NCBI GenBank assembly: GCA_014728215.1
Contig: WJLZ01000184.1
Location: 1 to 43,972 of the forward strand
Origin: Chitinivibrionales bacterium
GTDB taxonomy: Bacteria > Fibrobacterota > Chitinivibrionia > Chitinivibrionales > WJKA01
DNA length: 43,972 bases
Direction of reading: 5' to 3'
The position numbers and the translations under genes are program-made. Below the pieces are notes generated by a model. It searched no databases. It had not been told where the DNA came from and saw only the letters and a list, made by a program, of their open reading frames with translations. Position 1 is the first letter of the stretch. Each line of letters starts with the position of its first letter. Positions 1-9,598 of this stretch are shown here, piece by piece.

Positions 1-185
1 ACATCAACAGTCGCATACTGCCCCTGCATTCCCCAGTGTTCTTCAAGCGGCACGAAACTTTTTCCGCCCCTGTCCGCCTGATACAAGCTCCGATGAATAG
101 TAATCTCTCCAAAGCAAGTCAGATAACTCTTGCTTACTTTCTCTTTTTGATTGCTTAAGGAAAAATCAAAGATATTGTGATGCAT
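1..185 (-). pseudogene. Transposase-like fragment, cut by window edge
   Basis: An open frame on the minus strand runs from an ATG at 185 to the left edge of the window. It reads MHHNIFDF, then SYLTCFGEITIHRSLYQAD, then GGKSFVPLEEHWGM and QYATVDV. A short beta-rich segment of the form FGEI.I.R.LYQ..GGKSF.PLE is typical of the N-terminal part of ISKra4-like (and loosely ISLre2-like) transposases, where it precedes the catalytic domain. The frame also stays open upstream of the ATG to about 230, so the true start is unsure. Only about 62 residues are visible, so it cannot be told whether the element is intact outside the window. Family assignment is by motif memory only. Confidence 0.45.
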
Positions 186-614
186 AAGCCGGATACGGAC
201 TTTATTAGCTGGAATAATAAAGTTTGACAATGCAAGCCCCCACTTCCCAATCTGAACTTTTCTTGACTGACCCCAAATATTGTTACAACCCAGGGAAACC
301 ACCGTACATATTGTATCTAATTACATTATATTATTATTTTATTAGCGGTGTAAAGTCTAAAAACAAGCAGAATAGCAGGAAAGATAGTACATGCATGAGC
401 AGGAAAGGGAATTCCATCCCCTTTACATCCCGCGTTGAAAATGCTTATTATATTCATGCCGGCAATGCCGGCATGTGTGGGCTGAGTGGTAAGTATTGAG
501 CGGTTTTGATTGCTGATTGAAATGAAGTTTTCACAGATTATTTTACACTACCTTCTGCCTTGCAGCGTACGTCGTCCTTCACCCATTGAATGCTTCCGGA
601 ATTCGCGATATCCT
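186..614. other. Intergenic region holding one twin-hairpin repeat
   Basis: No convincing gene is seen between the transposase fragment and the membrane protein. The stretch is AT-rich at 300-350. The one clear structure is the twin-hairpin repeat at 402-475. The open frame at 224-499 simply reads through that repeat and has no ribosome binding site. Confidence 0.5.
402..475 (+). repeat. Twin-hairpin repeat R1, copy A
   Basis: First of five copies of a roughly 75-bp element. It has a head hairpin at 404-424 (AAAGGG.. with CCCCTTT), a conserved linker TTGAAAATGCTTATTATAT, and a tail hairpin at 455-475 (CATGCCGGCA / TGCCGGCATG, perfect). Other copies lie at 2222-2295, 13357-13431, 24502-24571 and 24871-24943. 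Confidence 0.8.
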
Positions 615-1196
615 TTATTCGATTCTGTGTTTTTCAAATTGCATTTCCGATTCTTGTGCAATGCTCTCCAAACGTGGATATGACATCAGCTTTATCGGAA
701 ATGAAATTGTGCAAAAAACGACTGCGTACCTGTAATCTTGAGACAATATGGAGAGAACCAAACCCCATATCCCAATCATATCAGGAAGTGCCATGAAGAT
801 ATAATGGTATCCAAATGTCCAGTGGAGCATTGCACATATTTTTGATTCGTCATCCTTCAAATTTCGCATTAATTCTTGATTTTTCCCAACTATTCGTTCA
901 ATTCTATTGTTGTCCCACCAATCACCCGGCCCATATTCCTTCTGCAACATTGTAGTAATTCTGCTTGAACTGAAGAACCACCGAGGAACGACGACCGAAC
1001 CAATTGCCACCAGTGCTGCCATTGTACTAAAAACATAGAGCAATACCTTTTGTACCGCTATAGATCTTGTTTTATCCTTATCGAGATAATACGCAACGAA
1101 AACATAAATGAAAACTGTAAACAGGCTTTGAAGATACGGCAAAAGTAATTTCTTCTTGAGATTGGAAATAATCTGTCGTAAATCATTTGAAATCAT
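615..1196 (-). CDS. Hypothetical multi-pass membrane protein
   Basis: I do not recognise this 193-residue protein. Hydrophobic stretches at about residues 18-38 (LQSLFTVFIYVFVAYYL), 48-75, 128-150 and perhaps 153-168 suggest three or four membrane segments, with a charged, soluble loop at about 76-125 rich in Asp, Asn and Lys. The start at 1196 is supported by a GGGAG ribosome binding site about seven bases upstream. It is divergent from the gene at 1534 and has no obvious operon partner. Function is unknown; an inner-membrane location is the only inference. Another reading frame stays open for about 60 bases past its stop, which may hint at a different original C-terminus, but I cannot show a frameshift. 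Confidence 0.6.
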   Translation of the reverse strand: MISNDLRQIISNLKKKLLLPYLQSLFTVFIYVFVAYYLDKDKTRSIAVQKVLLYVFSTMAALVAIGSVVVPRWFFSSSRITTMLQKEYGPGDWWDNNRIERIVGKNQELMRNLKDDESKICAMLHWTFGYHYIFMALPDMIGIWGLVLSILSQDYRYAVVFCTISFPIKLMSYPRLESIAQESEMQFEKHRIE

Positions 1197-1533
1197 CTGG
1201 TCTCCCTTTTTTTTCCTGTGCGCGGCTCTTCTATACTTTGCCTTTCATGCAGCGGAATATTTTGGCCAATTCCGAAGTAAAATATCAGTATAAATTATAC
1301 AATAAAAATCCAAAAAAGATTGTGGAATAAATAGATTATTCCCGTCATTCTCCTGGTTTTTCTTCGTAACGAGCGCTTTTGCAGTAAAAAATGGGATAGC
1401 CGGCTAATCGTACCCAAGCACAGGCATTCGGGCCATTGTCATAAAGAAATATTACTGTCTTTATCATTCCATAAACCGGCTCGAATTCTTTGTGCATGGT
1501 TTTTCGACCTGCTAAAGTATATTTTCAATTTCT
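1197..1533. promoter_or_regulatory. Divergent intergenic region
   Basis: This 337-base gap separates two divergent genes and should hold both promoters. On the plus side a TATATT-like -10 lies near 1518, about 15 bases before the ATG at 1534, which has no clear Shine-Dalgarno. On the minus side the GGGAG ribosome binding site of the membrane protein lies just upstream of 1196. Nothing else stands out. Confidence 0.35.
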
Positions 1534-2001
1534 ATGATCCAAAAAGACTACATCCTCAGAATGATCGAACAACTCGGTAAAGTTTTTGCCCGTGTGCTGC
1601 TGAAAAGGAATGCGCAAAAACACGAAGAAGCCACACTGGATATCGAAAAAGCCTCCGGTGAAATCCTCGGTATCGATTTCAGCCTTTTTGATACGCTCTC
1701 TTCACCCGCTATTGCCGAACTCCTGGGCATTTCAATCGACCCTTCAACCGGAAGCATGAAATGCCTTATCGCCGGTCGACTGCTGAAAGAAAAAGCGGAT
1801 ATTCTCAAATTATCCGGGAAAGATTCCGCCTCTATCATTCAATACTATCAAAAAGCGCTCTATCTGTATCTGAAAGGTATGCTCTGCCTGGGTTATACCG
1901 AACTTGACTTGACAGAGTGGCGCAATGATATCCGGATGATTGCAGATATTCTGGGCGATTCGATTTCCGGGGATTTAATGATCATGATGCGGCGGTTATA
2001 A
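1534..2001 (+). CDS. DUF6483-like helical protein
   Basis: A 155-residue, mostly helical protein. The opening MIQKDYILRMIEQLGKVFAR resembles the N-terminus of the DUF6483 family, small proteins with a conserved D-Y/W-I-x-R-x-IEQL start and a helical-repeat body, known mainly from Firmicutes. The middle has LLKEKADILKLSGKD followed by a TPR-like pair of helices (IIQYYQKALYLYLKGM). There is no signal peptide or membrane segment, so it is probably cytoplasmic. No clear ribosome binding site is visible. The family has no established function that I know of. It stands alone on this strand; the next plus-strand feature is a repeat, not a gene. Confidence 0.6.
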   Translation: MIQKDYILRMIEQLGKVFARVLLKRNAQKHEEATLDIEKASGEILGIDFSLFDTLSSPAIAELLGISIDPSTGSMKCLIAGRLLKEKADILKLSGKDSASIIQYYQKALYLYLKGMLCLGYTELDLTEWRNDIRMIADILGDSISGDLMIMMRRL

Positions 2002-2046
2002 CAGTCGACAAGGTATTTAATGAGCTTCGGGTCGGGAGCTTCGGGT

Positions 2047-2205
2047 CGGGTCGGACCAGGAAAAACTGCATTTCCACCCCGCAATCGCCAATTTTCCGAT
2101 TTTCTAACCGGTTAAGCACTTCTTAGAGCTCGATATGCCCCGTCATTTTCGGCTTCTAAGAGAATAAAACACGCGCAAAACTAGACTTTTAAGCGCTTTA
2201 GCAAT
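2047..2205 (+). repeat. Dispersed repeat R2, copy 1
   Basis: About 160 bases that align without large gaps to 24651-24810. Shared blocks include CGGGTCGGACCA, GCATTTCC, CAATCGCCA, ATTTTCTAA and TTAGAG, with scattered differences throughout. No open frame is conserved between the two copies. R1 copy B follows 16 bases later in the same orientation. Confidence 0.7.
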
Positions 2206-2221
2206 ACCGATAGGAGCATAT

Positions 2222-2295
2222 GGAAGGGCATTCCATGCCCTTAAACCCTGGTAGGAAAATGCTTGATTATATGCTATGCCGGCAGACCGGCATAG
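2222..2295 (+). repeat. Twin-hairpin repeat R1, copy B
   Basis: Head hairpin at 2224-2242 (AAGGGCAT / ATGCCCTT, loop TCC), linker GGAAAATGCTTGATTATAT, tail hairpin at 2274-2295 (CTATGCCGG / CCGGCATAG). Both stems are perfect and differ from the other copies by paired changes. It lies between repeat R2 and the broken Rhs fragment. Confidence 0.85.
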
Positions 2296-2363
2296 GAAGA
2301 AATTATGACCGCATGTTTTTGCTTGTAAATAGCCTCTGCTACACAGGACAGGGATATTTTCCT

Positions 2364-2885
2364 TCAACCTCGGAGAGGGACACTAATTTTCGTCCCATAT
2401 ACATATCTTGCCGTTATGTTCCCCATGCCGTCAAGTTCTGCGGCGGGGCGGAGCTGATCTTCGTAAATCCAGCCCTTGACCATAACACCGTTGACCTTTT
2501 TGCCGATGCGGCGGTTCCGGCCGTCGATAACGTATTCTATGAGCTTGCCGTCAGGAAGAGTGACAGAGCGGAGATTGCCGAGAACATCGTAAACATACTG
2601 CGTGGTACCCGAAGCATCGGTTTTGGTCAGCAGCTCCCCGTTCTCGGTATAGGTATACGTCGCTCCGCCGTATGAGAGCATGCGGTCCTGGTCATCGTAC
2701 ATGCCGGTTTGCGAGCCGAGTTGCCCCTCGTAGCTGAGGCGGTTTCCATTGGAATCGTATTCATAATGACCAACCGAGACGCCATCACGGGTGACATCAA
2801 TGAGGTAGCCGGCGGTGCTGTAGCTGTACGTGAAGACATGCATGGCGCCATCGACAATCCCCGTTTTTTCGGTAATGCGGCCCAT
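2364..2885 (-). pseudogene. Rhs/YD-repeat protein fragment
   Basis: This 173-codon frame is a string of YD repeats: HYEYDSNGNRLSYEG, GELLTKTDASGTTQYVYD, VLGNLRSVTLPDGKLIEYVI and ARYVYGT. These repeats form the beta-rich shell of Rhs/RHS-repeat proteins, large toxin carriers on the surface or delivered by secretion systems. Whole members exceed 1000 residues; here both ends are missing. The frame begins inside a repeat and stops right after ARYVYGTKISVPLRG, where a family member would continue into the core end and toxin tip. There is no ribosome binding site fitting a start at 2885. It follows the broken ATPase fragment by six bases. I call it a degraded remnant. Confidence 0.8.
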
Positions 2886-2891
2886 CAGACA

Positions 2892-3425
2892 TCACAAAGA
2901 AAAATATTCCTGCACGAGCCTCCCGACGAGATACACCGGCAGAATAGTGACAGACTTGTAATGGTTTACATTCTCCAATGACAAACGAACGGCTGTTTCG
3001 CAGGCATGAGAATTCATGAACAGATTCAGGCTTTGCATCGCCCCGCGTTTTCCGGATTTGACTTCGACCGGTATGATTTTTGAGCCTTTCTGAATAACAT
3101 AATCGACCTCGGCATTACTCGACCCGGCTTCCCGATGCCAATAGAAAAGCCGGGCTTTTGTATGTGGGGACTGATTCGAAAGAATCTCCAGACCGGCAAA
3201 GACTTCGGCAATGCAGCCTTTATTGATCAGGTCTGCCGGCGATGCGGTTACAAGCTCGGAGAGATTGAGCCCGAGCATCCTTTGATGTAAACCAAGATCC
3301 ATGGGAACTGCCTTGAATCGTTTAGGATTGATCTGCGCGCCCAGGGGTATCCCCTGAGCCGCAGTGTGATGTACTTTAGTGACCAGTCCTGCCATGCAGA
3401 GCAATTCCATCGATTCATAGACCAA
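2892..3425 (-). pseudogene. DUF4143 C-terminal fragment of an AAA ATPase
   Basis: The 177 codons match the C-terminal half of the archaeal-type AAA_14/DUF4143 ATPases: LLCMAGLVTKVHHTAAQGIP, a DLGLHQRMLGL segment, and the nuclease-like end with YWHREAGSSNAEVDYVIQ and IIPVEVKSGKRG (a D-x-VEVK-type restriction-nuclease core). Full proteins are about 400-450 residues and start with a Walker A/B ATPase domain, which is absent. A stop (TGA) lies five codons upstream of the TTG at 3425, so the ATPase part is lost. Family members are mobile accessory genes of unclear role, sometimes grouped with toxin-antitoxin genes. It is probably non-functional. Confidence 0.8.
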
Positions 3426-3529
3426 ACCCTGTAAAAATCAAGGCGTATTACTACAATAAGTATACTTTTTCAGGGGCGTATTGTCAAACCAAGTCGCGAA
3501 AAAACAAGGCGTATCATGAGGGAAGAGCT

Positions 3530-3569
3530 GGAGTATTGGAGTATTGGAGTATTGGAGTATTGGAGTGTT
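3530..3569. repeat. 8-bp tandem repeat (GGAGTATT)x5
   Basis: Five units of GGAGTATT follow each other with one change in the last (GGAGTGTT). Because 8 is not a multiple of 3, any frame reads an eight-residue cycle (EYWSIGVL). It lies between the ATPase fragment and the 3-prime end of the Ig-domain gene and is non-coding. Confidence 0.9.
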
Positions 3570-3599
3570 GGGTTTCCAGTACTCCATTCCCCCCATTTC

Positions 3600-6500
3600 T
3601 TACTTCAGATAATTAAGCCGGGTTTTGAATACTCCGGCCTGTTTTCCTTTGGGGTCGAACGCCTGGATTTTGAGTACATAGATACCGCCGGCGAGATTTT
3701 GTGGAACCCAGGTGATCGAGCCGGTTCCGGGGGTGAGCCGGGCAAGGTCGTTGCGCCAGACAATCCGTCCGCGCATGTCGTAGATCTCAAATTTCATAGC
3801 ACCGATTCCCGAGTATGGAAGCGTGTAAAGAATGCGCACGGCTTTTACAAAGGGGTTGGGATAGCAGCCGACAAAGCTCAGTTGCAGTGAGGGCATACTG
3901 GTGCGATACTTTTCGAGAGCTTCTGCGGTGCCTGCGGCCAGGATCCGATATTCCCGGGCTCCGCTTTCGAGCTCCACGGCAAGATTTTCGGTGGTTTCCC
4001 AGGTTTTTGTCGATGGATTCAGTATGCGCGTCTCATAGGATTCCGGGAAAGCGCCGTTTCTTTCGAGCGTGCAGCTCAGGACCTCTTTCCGGTCGCCATC
4101 GTTGGAGAATGCCAGACGGTACGTGAAGACATCATCACGGTTCCGGTGCATGATAGCGTGGCCGTAGATCCGTGAGTCCGTGGTATCGGAAATGCCGATC
4201 CAGGTTTTTGAGAATGAGGGCGGTCGTTTGCCCCGACTCACACTCCCCTGTCCATCACTGTATCCGCAGTACACAGGACTCATGGGCCATCCGCTCGATG
4301 ATGTCGCTCTGACACAGATGTTCCATCCATTCGGCGATTCACGCTTCTTTGTCAACTCGGCCGATGCATACCGGGACATCGTTGACGGCACCGGGGGGAT
4401 ACGAAGAATAATTTCCTGGCCCGAGTTGTTGTATACTGTATGACCGACCAGCGCCTGTGACATAATCTCTGTTGTCTGATCGTTGAGCCCTTCGATTATG
4501 GGAATATATATGGCTTCGGAATAATAACGCTCGGTCCGGGTGTTGAAATCGCTGATCACCTCTTTCTCCCAACTGTAAAATTGCAGCGAATCGCCATGGG
4601 AACCGGTCGATGCAATGATATCCCCTACAGCAATATTGAATTTAAAGGGAAGTGCAAAATCGGTCCATTCTTCGGGCGGAAGGACCATTTCAAATGTGTC
4701 TTTCAGGGACACCGATTTCCCTGCACCGAATCCCAGCGGCATGGCCTCACGGGTTTTTATCCAGATAAGCCGTCCGGGAATAAAGTTGAAAAGCCCGGAA
4801 ACACCGTCGCTGTACTCGACCCATTTTTTTTCATTGCCCTGATTGCTGCTATGCTGGACCCATCGGAACAGGCGGAAATTTCCGGGATTATAAGACCAGT
4901 CTTCATCAGGGAGAAGATTTCTCAGTGACGATGCCGCGGATGAGTCATTCAGGTCTGCGGTAACCGACAAGGGAACCCATGCCATCGACTCGGTTGCGAT
5001 AACATCGGAATTGCTCCGCAAGGCACGGCGCGAGATATTGATCGTGTCGATATGAACGCCATCGGAGACAATCAGAATTGCCCGCACCCCGGTTTCTTCG
5101 GTGATAAAGCTTGCCGGTATCTCGGACATGACTGTATCGGATGCTTTCCCGGTACTGAACCCGCTTATTGAGTTACCCTGATGAAAATCACTGTTGTCTT
5201 TGGCATAAAAAATCTCCCACTTGACATTAGCGGTATTGTCGGCAATCGATATTTTGTCACCGAGTGGATTACCGGCATCAACGGCAGCACTCGTATCACT
5301 TCCAAACGTAACAACCGGCGCGGCGCCGTCAACCATAACGATAAAGGGCATGGGATTACCGGCATCATCGACAAATTTTTCGGTGACAACATAAACGAAC
5401 CCGTTCGGTCTATCGACCTGAAAACCATGCTGTACAATGAGTACGCCCGCACTGTCACGGTAAAGCGCGAGGTCATCAACCGAATATCCCGATGGTATCG
5501 AATCGAAATAAATGCCGATAACAAACGGCTGGAATGCATCTTTTGTCAATGAAAATCCCACACTCACCGGCACAAGACCCTCGGGAACAGAGACGGGAGA
5601 ATAAAAACGCACACTATCCTGAATGGGGGCATCGATTGAATAGGAACCCTTGATCAGGGCGATATTCCCATTGAACGCCGTGATTGTATCAGAGGTGAAA
5701 TAGGAAACCGACTGCCAGGTAAACGAGGGTATTTTCACCTGTCCGATACCGTTGTCGGCAGGTTCGGCCCAGGGGCCCTGCGAGCTCCGGAGCCATACGC
5801 CGATATGATATGTCGTATCGAATATCAGACTGTCGCCGAGGTCCAGGTTGAAAACGCCTGATTTTGTACCGGATGATTGCAACAGCGATTCCGTCACTTT
5901 ATTATCATTATCATCAGGATTAGCCGTGATAGCCAGAGCGGCATCAAGGCTCCAGGTGACCCCGAGATCCAACTGGACTTCAGGGTTGAGTTCAACCGTC
6001 CAGTAAACATCGATCTCATTGGTGGTGGAATTGAATTTCACCGAATCGAGCACTGAGGTATTCTGCACAATATCGGTGGGATCGATTTTTCCTGTTTCCG
6101 CAATATCGAGATTGAGACTGGTGATTTCGGACCACAGAAGGTCTTTCTGCACCTGCATGGCAACATAGTACTTCGTTTCTTTGGAAAGTCCGCTGATTGT
6201 CATGCTGTTATCTGAGACCGATGCCGGATAATAGATATCGTATCTGCTCAATTCGCCGCCGGTCGGACGACCGGTGGTGATTGAATCGGGCGGACCGGCA
6301 AGGAGTATTCGCATGCTGTCTATGTCGCTTACAGCATCCCATCGGAGCCATATCTTGGTCGCCTTGGTCGAATCGACCGTCAATTTGGAGCTGTTTACCG
6401 GCGGGAGCCAGCCAGCAAAAAAGGTCGTTGTCTTCTTGTCGCTTACAAGCCCGTTATAGCTCACCTGCCACACCGAAACCGTCACCGTCTGCGTATCGCT

Positions 6501-9248
6501 TCGACCGGTGGAGGCATCATAAAAATCAGGATCCGTAATCATCCAGATATAGCTGTCGCCCGATATTGCCGAACGAAAATCACCGATGGGTATCGTATCG
6601 GTGGCTTTCACCTGGTTTTTATTGTTGGTGTATTGAATGATTACCTTCTCGACAGTATTTGTATCAAGTTCCGAGCTTGCCTTGCCAACCGTAACTTTCG
6701 CCATATCGAGCGAATCGGCAACATTCAACTGGACATCGGAGAGTGTGCCGGTATTGCCGCGAAATGATCCTGCGATGGTGAAATTGTTCGGCGGGGTCAT
6801 TTTTATACGTGCTGTATTGAATGTATTGTAAAAGCTTGGGCCGTTTTCCCAAAGCGGCGAAATCCAGACTCCGTATACCGTATCGGCAGGCCCTGACGGC
6901 GGCTCGACAGAAACGATAATTACCGGATTGGTTTCAAGCGCGGAGATTTCATAGGTCGCGTATCTGTTCGCCAGGGCCGTATCGATCCCGGCCCTGCCGT
7001 TCTGACTGTACCACAAGCCCATCTGTGAAGGCGGCGGCGGTATCGGTCCCTGCGGAAGAGAATCCAGACCTGCGATTGTCAATTCGATCTGCGTTGAAGA
7101 AATGTAGCGGATCGTATCGATATACAGCTTGTTGTCACCGACATCGTATACTTCAACCTCATCGGCCAGATACGCCGTGTCTCTTCCAGAAAGCGCATTA
7201 CCGATCGCAGCAAGGTATGGGGTAAAAGTTCCGGTGTCCCGATAGGTATGGGCAATCTGCGTGGGCGGTGATGACGCCACATAGGAAAGCGAATCACCGT
7301 CTCCCCAGTGCCAGACAAAGGACTCGATATAGCCGGTGGAGGTATTTGTAAACACGACCTGGACTGAATCTGCACCACTCAACGGCGAAGCGGTGAAGCT
7401 CGCACGCACCTTTTCGGTAACATGAAGGGTTGCATAATTGCTCGTGTCCGCACCGCCGGCATTGGTGACAATGCATCGGTAGCGGGTGTTATTGGAGGAT
7501 ATCGGGATCGTATTCAGTTGAATGGTCGTCAATCCTGTTCCTGAGCCAATCGATTGAGTTTGCCCTTCTTTGTACCATGTAAAGGTGCGCAGTTCGGATC
7601 CCGTTGCTCCACAGGAAAAACTAGCCGAGGCCGATTCGGCAACGGTGGTGTCGGCAGGCTGCAAATTAACAAGCGGTGGCTTGGCCTTAACCGTGAGGTA
7701 CGCTGCTGCTGAATCCGAGCCTTTGGAGTTCCAGACTTTCACCGAATAATACCCAGAATCGCCAAAATCCACAATCCCGATCTGATACCCGATACCTGTT
7801 GCGCCACTGAGCAGCGAATCGTTATGATACCACTGGTAGCTTGGTGCAGATCCGTCGGCTTCGACCGTGAATATTATCGACTGGAACTCCTCGACTATCT
7901 GGTCCTGCGGCGAGGTTCTTATTGACGGCGCCACGATCAGCGCGGTGACATTCAATGTTGCGTTTCCCGATGTATCTGCGCTCACTGCATTGTAGACCCT
8001 GCAGGAATAATTGCCCGAATCCGCATAGGTGACATTTGAAATTGTCAAGGTTGCCGTAGCCTGGCCCGAAATGTTTGTACCGGATACCGGAGACCCGTTC
8101 TTGCGCCACTGGTAGGTGAGATTGTCCCCGGTTGCGGTGATTGTAAACGATACGTTTGCGCCTGCGCCGTTTTCAAGGGTATCGCTGACCGGGGTCGGGC
8201 CGGAAGTTATTGTTGCGCCTTGGAGGACTGTAAGGTTTGCTACAGGCGAGGTTACACTGCCGGAATCATTGGAAACCGTGACTGTATATGAACCGGAATC
8301 AGCTAATGCCGCACTGCTTATTTGCAGTGTCGACTGGTTCGAACCGACAACAGTCGTTCCGCGTTTCCATTGATAGGAAAAAGGCTGCGTGCCGGTTCCT
8401 ATAGTTGAGCGAAATGTGACAGTGCCTCCAACAGCGACACTTGTGTCGGATGGAGCGATTGAAACATTTGAGGGAGGAACAGGTGCGTTATATGGAGCAA
8501 AAGCGGCAAGAACATACGCAAGCTGATTTGCAGATACCGTAGTATTCCATCCCATTGCTGCAGATCCTGCATTAACAATTTCACGTGTACTAATGCCAAT
8601 ACCTGAATTACTATTTTGTAATTCAATTCTCTCTATCTGGTTGACCTGATTCGGGGTTTGTGCAACGTATGAACCGGTTCCAATTTTCGGAAATGATGCG
8701 TCGACAATCCAGGCGCCGTCTGTCAGAGTCGTCAGGGATTTGGAAAAGGTGGTAAATCCCCCTGTATGTCTGAATGCAGTATCCGCTACTTCAGGCACGG
8801 TACCCGTCTGGTCGACTCCTGCCAGGCTTATAGCGCCGCATTGGGCCGTACTTACCTGGCCGGTAAAGTTAACAGTGATTTCATAATTGCCGGTCGGAGG
8901 CAAATCCGCATCGAGCAAATACCACATCTCTGCACGCACATCACCATTCCAACCACAATCACTTGCATGAGTAATTTTTGTTAAATTTTTAAAATTGTAG
9001 GTAATGCTTGCCACAGCATGATTCCCCGCAGTAGGACATGGATTACCAGGATCGAACCCTGCAACGCTTACAATTAAAATGCGGTTACTCCCTCCACCGA
9101 TCTGGTGATTCCATTCACAAGCATTATCCAGAGCAATCGAGCCTGCTGAAGAAGTATCAAACGTAATTGCTGCATCTGCCTTATGGAAACCTACAATTAT
9201 AAAAGTACAAAAAACGAATAATGCTAATCTCAAAAATCTTTTTAGCAC
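3600..9248 (-). CDS. Giant secreted Ig/PKD protein with C-terminal sorting domain
   Basis: A protein of about 1882 residues, probably exported and cell-surface bound. I prefer GTG at 9248 over ATG at 9266 because AAAGGA lies at the right distance before it and the protein then begins MLKRFLRLALFVFC, a normal signal peptide ending near HKADA. After a 230-residue N-terminal region come four Ig-like domains (numbering from 9266: about 255-345, 349-440, 445-525, 530-617; each with a Y-x-W core and DSGxY), a PKD domain (about 622-710, WHWGDGD), fibronectin-III-like segments around 950-1110, and long unassigned beta-rich stretches. The last 90 residues (CYPNPF, IYDMRGRIVW, GGIYVLKIQ) look like a FlgD/type IX-type sorting domain. 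No catalytic domain is visible; adhesion is an inference. Confidence 0.85.
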   Translation of the reverse strand: MLKRFLRLALFVFCTFIIVGFHKADAAITFDTSSAGSIALDNACEWNHQIGGGSNRILIVSVAGFDPGNPCPTAGNHAVASITYNFKNLTKITHASDCGWNGDVRAEMWYLLDADLPPTGNYEITVNFTGQVSTAQCGAISLAGVDQTGTVPEVADTAFRHTGGFTTFSKSLTTLTDGAWIVDASFPKIGTGSYVAQTPNQVNQIERIELQNSNSGIGISTREIVNAGSAAMGWNTTVSANQLAYVLAAFAPYNAPVPPSNVSIAPSDTSVAVGGTVTFRSTIGTGTQPFSYQWKRGTTVVGSNQSTLQISSAALADSGSYTVTVSNDSGSVTSPVANLTVLQGATITSGPTPVSDTLENGAGANVSFTITATGDNLTYQWRKNGSPVSGTNISGQATATLTISNVTYADSGNYSCRVYNAVSADTSGNATLNVTALIVAPSIRTSPQDQIVEEFQSIIFTVEADGSAPSYQWYHNDSLLSGATGIGYQIGIVDFGDSGYYSVKVWNSKGSDSAAAYLTVKAKPPLVNLQPADTTVAESASASFSCGATGSELRTFTWYKEGQTQSIGSGTGLTTIQLNTIPISSNNTRYRCIVTNAGGADTSNYATLHVTEKVRASFTASPLSGADSVQVVFTNTSTGYIESFVWHWGDGDSLSYVASSPPTQIAHTYRDTGTFTPYLAAIGNALSGRDTAYLADEVEVYDVGDNKLYIDTIRYISSTQIELTIAGLDSLPQGPIPPPPSQMGLWYSQNGRAGIDTALANRYATYEISALETNPVIIVSVEPPSGPADTVYGVWISPLWENGPSFYNTFNTARIKMTPPNNFTIAGSFRGNTGTLSDVQLNVADSLDMAKVTVGKASSELDTNTVEKVIIQYTNNKNQVKATDTIPIGDFRSAISGDSYIWMITDPDFYDASTGRSDTQTVTVSVWQVSYNGLVSDKKTTTFFAGWLPPVNSSKLTVDSTKATKIWLRWDAVSDIDSMRILLAGPPDSITTGRPTGGELSRYDIYYPASVSDNSMTISGLSKETKYYVAMQVQKDLLWSEITSLNLDIAETGKIDPTDIVQNTSVLDSVKFNSTTNEIDVYWTVELNPEVQLDLGVTWSLDAALAITANPDDNDNKVTESLLQSSGTKSGVFNLDLGDSLIFDTTYHIGVWLRSSQGPWAEPADNGIGQVKIPSFTWQSVSYFTSDTITAFNGNIALIKGSYSIDAPIQDSVRFYSPVSVPEGLVPVSVGFSLTKDAFQPFVIGIYFDSIPSGYSVDDLALYRDSAGVLIVQHGFQVDRPNGFVYVVTEKFVDDAGNPMPFIVMVDGAAPVVTFGSDTSAAVDAGNPLGDKISIADNTANVKWEIFYAKDNSDFHQGNSISGFSTGKASDTVMSEIPASFITEETGVRAILIVSDGVHIDTINISRRALRSNSDVIATESMAWVPLSVTADLNDSSAASSLRNLLPDEDWSYNPGNFRLFRWVQHSSNQGNEKKWVEYSDGVSGLFNFIPGRLIWIKTREAMPLGFGAGKSVSLKDTFEMVLPPEEWTDFALPFKFNIAVGDIIASTGSHGDSLQFYSWEKEVISDFNTRTERYYSEAIYIPIIEGLNDQTTEIMSQALVGHTVYNNSGQEIILRIPPVPSTMSRYASAELTKKRESPNGWNICVRATSSSGWPMSPVYCGYSDGQGSVSRGKRPPSFSKTWIGISDTTDSRIYGHAIMHRNRDDVFTYRLAFSNDGDRKEVLSCTLERNGAFPESYETRILNPSTKTWETTENLAVELESGAREYRILAAGTAEALEKYRTSMPSLQLSFVGCYPNPFVKAVRILYTLPYSGIGAMKFEIYDMRGRIVWRNDLARLTPGTGSITWVPQNLAGGIYVLKIQAFDPKGKQAGVFKTRLNYLK

Positions 9249-9598
9249 AGGATTTCCTTTCAGCATACCTTCTTGCTAACTATGATTTCTTACGCCAATT
9301 AAGCGCTTTAATAAATGAAGATAAAAATTTATAGCTCCACCTGCACAACATGACCTGAAAATTCTAACTTAATCATAACATTCAATTTAAATACTTTTCA
9401 ACAGTTTTTTAAATTAATTAAGTAAAATTATATAGATATAAATATCAATTATACAGTCGCTGATTATAAGCTGAAGGATCAATAAAGTTTCAGGATTTTA
9501 AATGAAAATGTTAGAGAAAAAGCAGGAAGTCGTTAAAAAATTGATTTATAAGGAAGTATAGCAACAACGATCAGCTAAACCGCAAATGTGCCGAACAA
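9249..9598. promoter_or_regulatory. AT-rich gap upstream of the Ig-domain gene
   Basis: No gene is seen. The stretch is clearly more AT-rich than its surroundings and should hold the promoter of the minus-strand Ig protein. A palindrome-like TTAAGCGCTTTA lies near 9300, about 50 bases upstream of the start; the same 12-mer also occurs inside repeat R2 copy 1. No firm -35/-10 pair can be named. Confidence 0.35.

Noticed and set aside
404-475. R1 copies as CRISPR repeats
   Set aside because: Copies are kilobases apart, in both orientations, with no spacer spacing and no cas genes.
224-499. 91-codon frame over R1 copy A
   Set aside because: Composition is low-complexity and the second half is the hairpin repeat; no start signal.
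545-640. Possible alternative C-terminus (frame reading SGSIQWVKDDVRCKAEG) past the membrane protein stop
   Set aside because: Suggestive of a coding tail, but I could not show a frameshift joining it to the membrane protein and it has no start.
2220-2675. 151-codon plus-strand frame starting in repeat R1 copy B
   Set aside because: Its body is the reverse of the Rhs YD repeats, which are clearly coding on the minus strand.
5181-5552. Several plus-strand frames of 90-125 codons within 3600-9250
   Set aside because: All are antisense to the Ig-domain gene, which has continuous domain structure over 1880 codons.
9481-9560. 19-codon plus-strand frame MKMLEKKQEVVKKLIYKEV
   Set aside because: Too short, Lys-rich in an AT-rich gap, with no context to support it.
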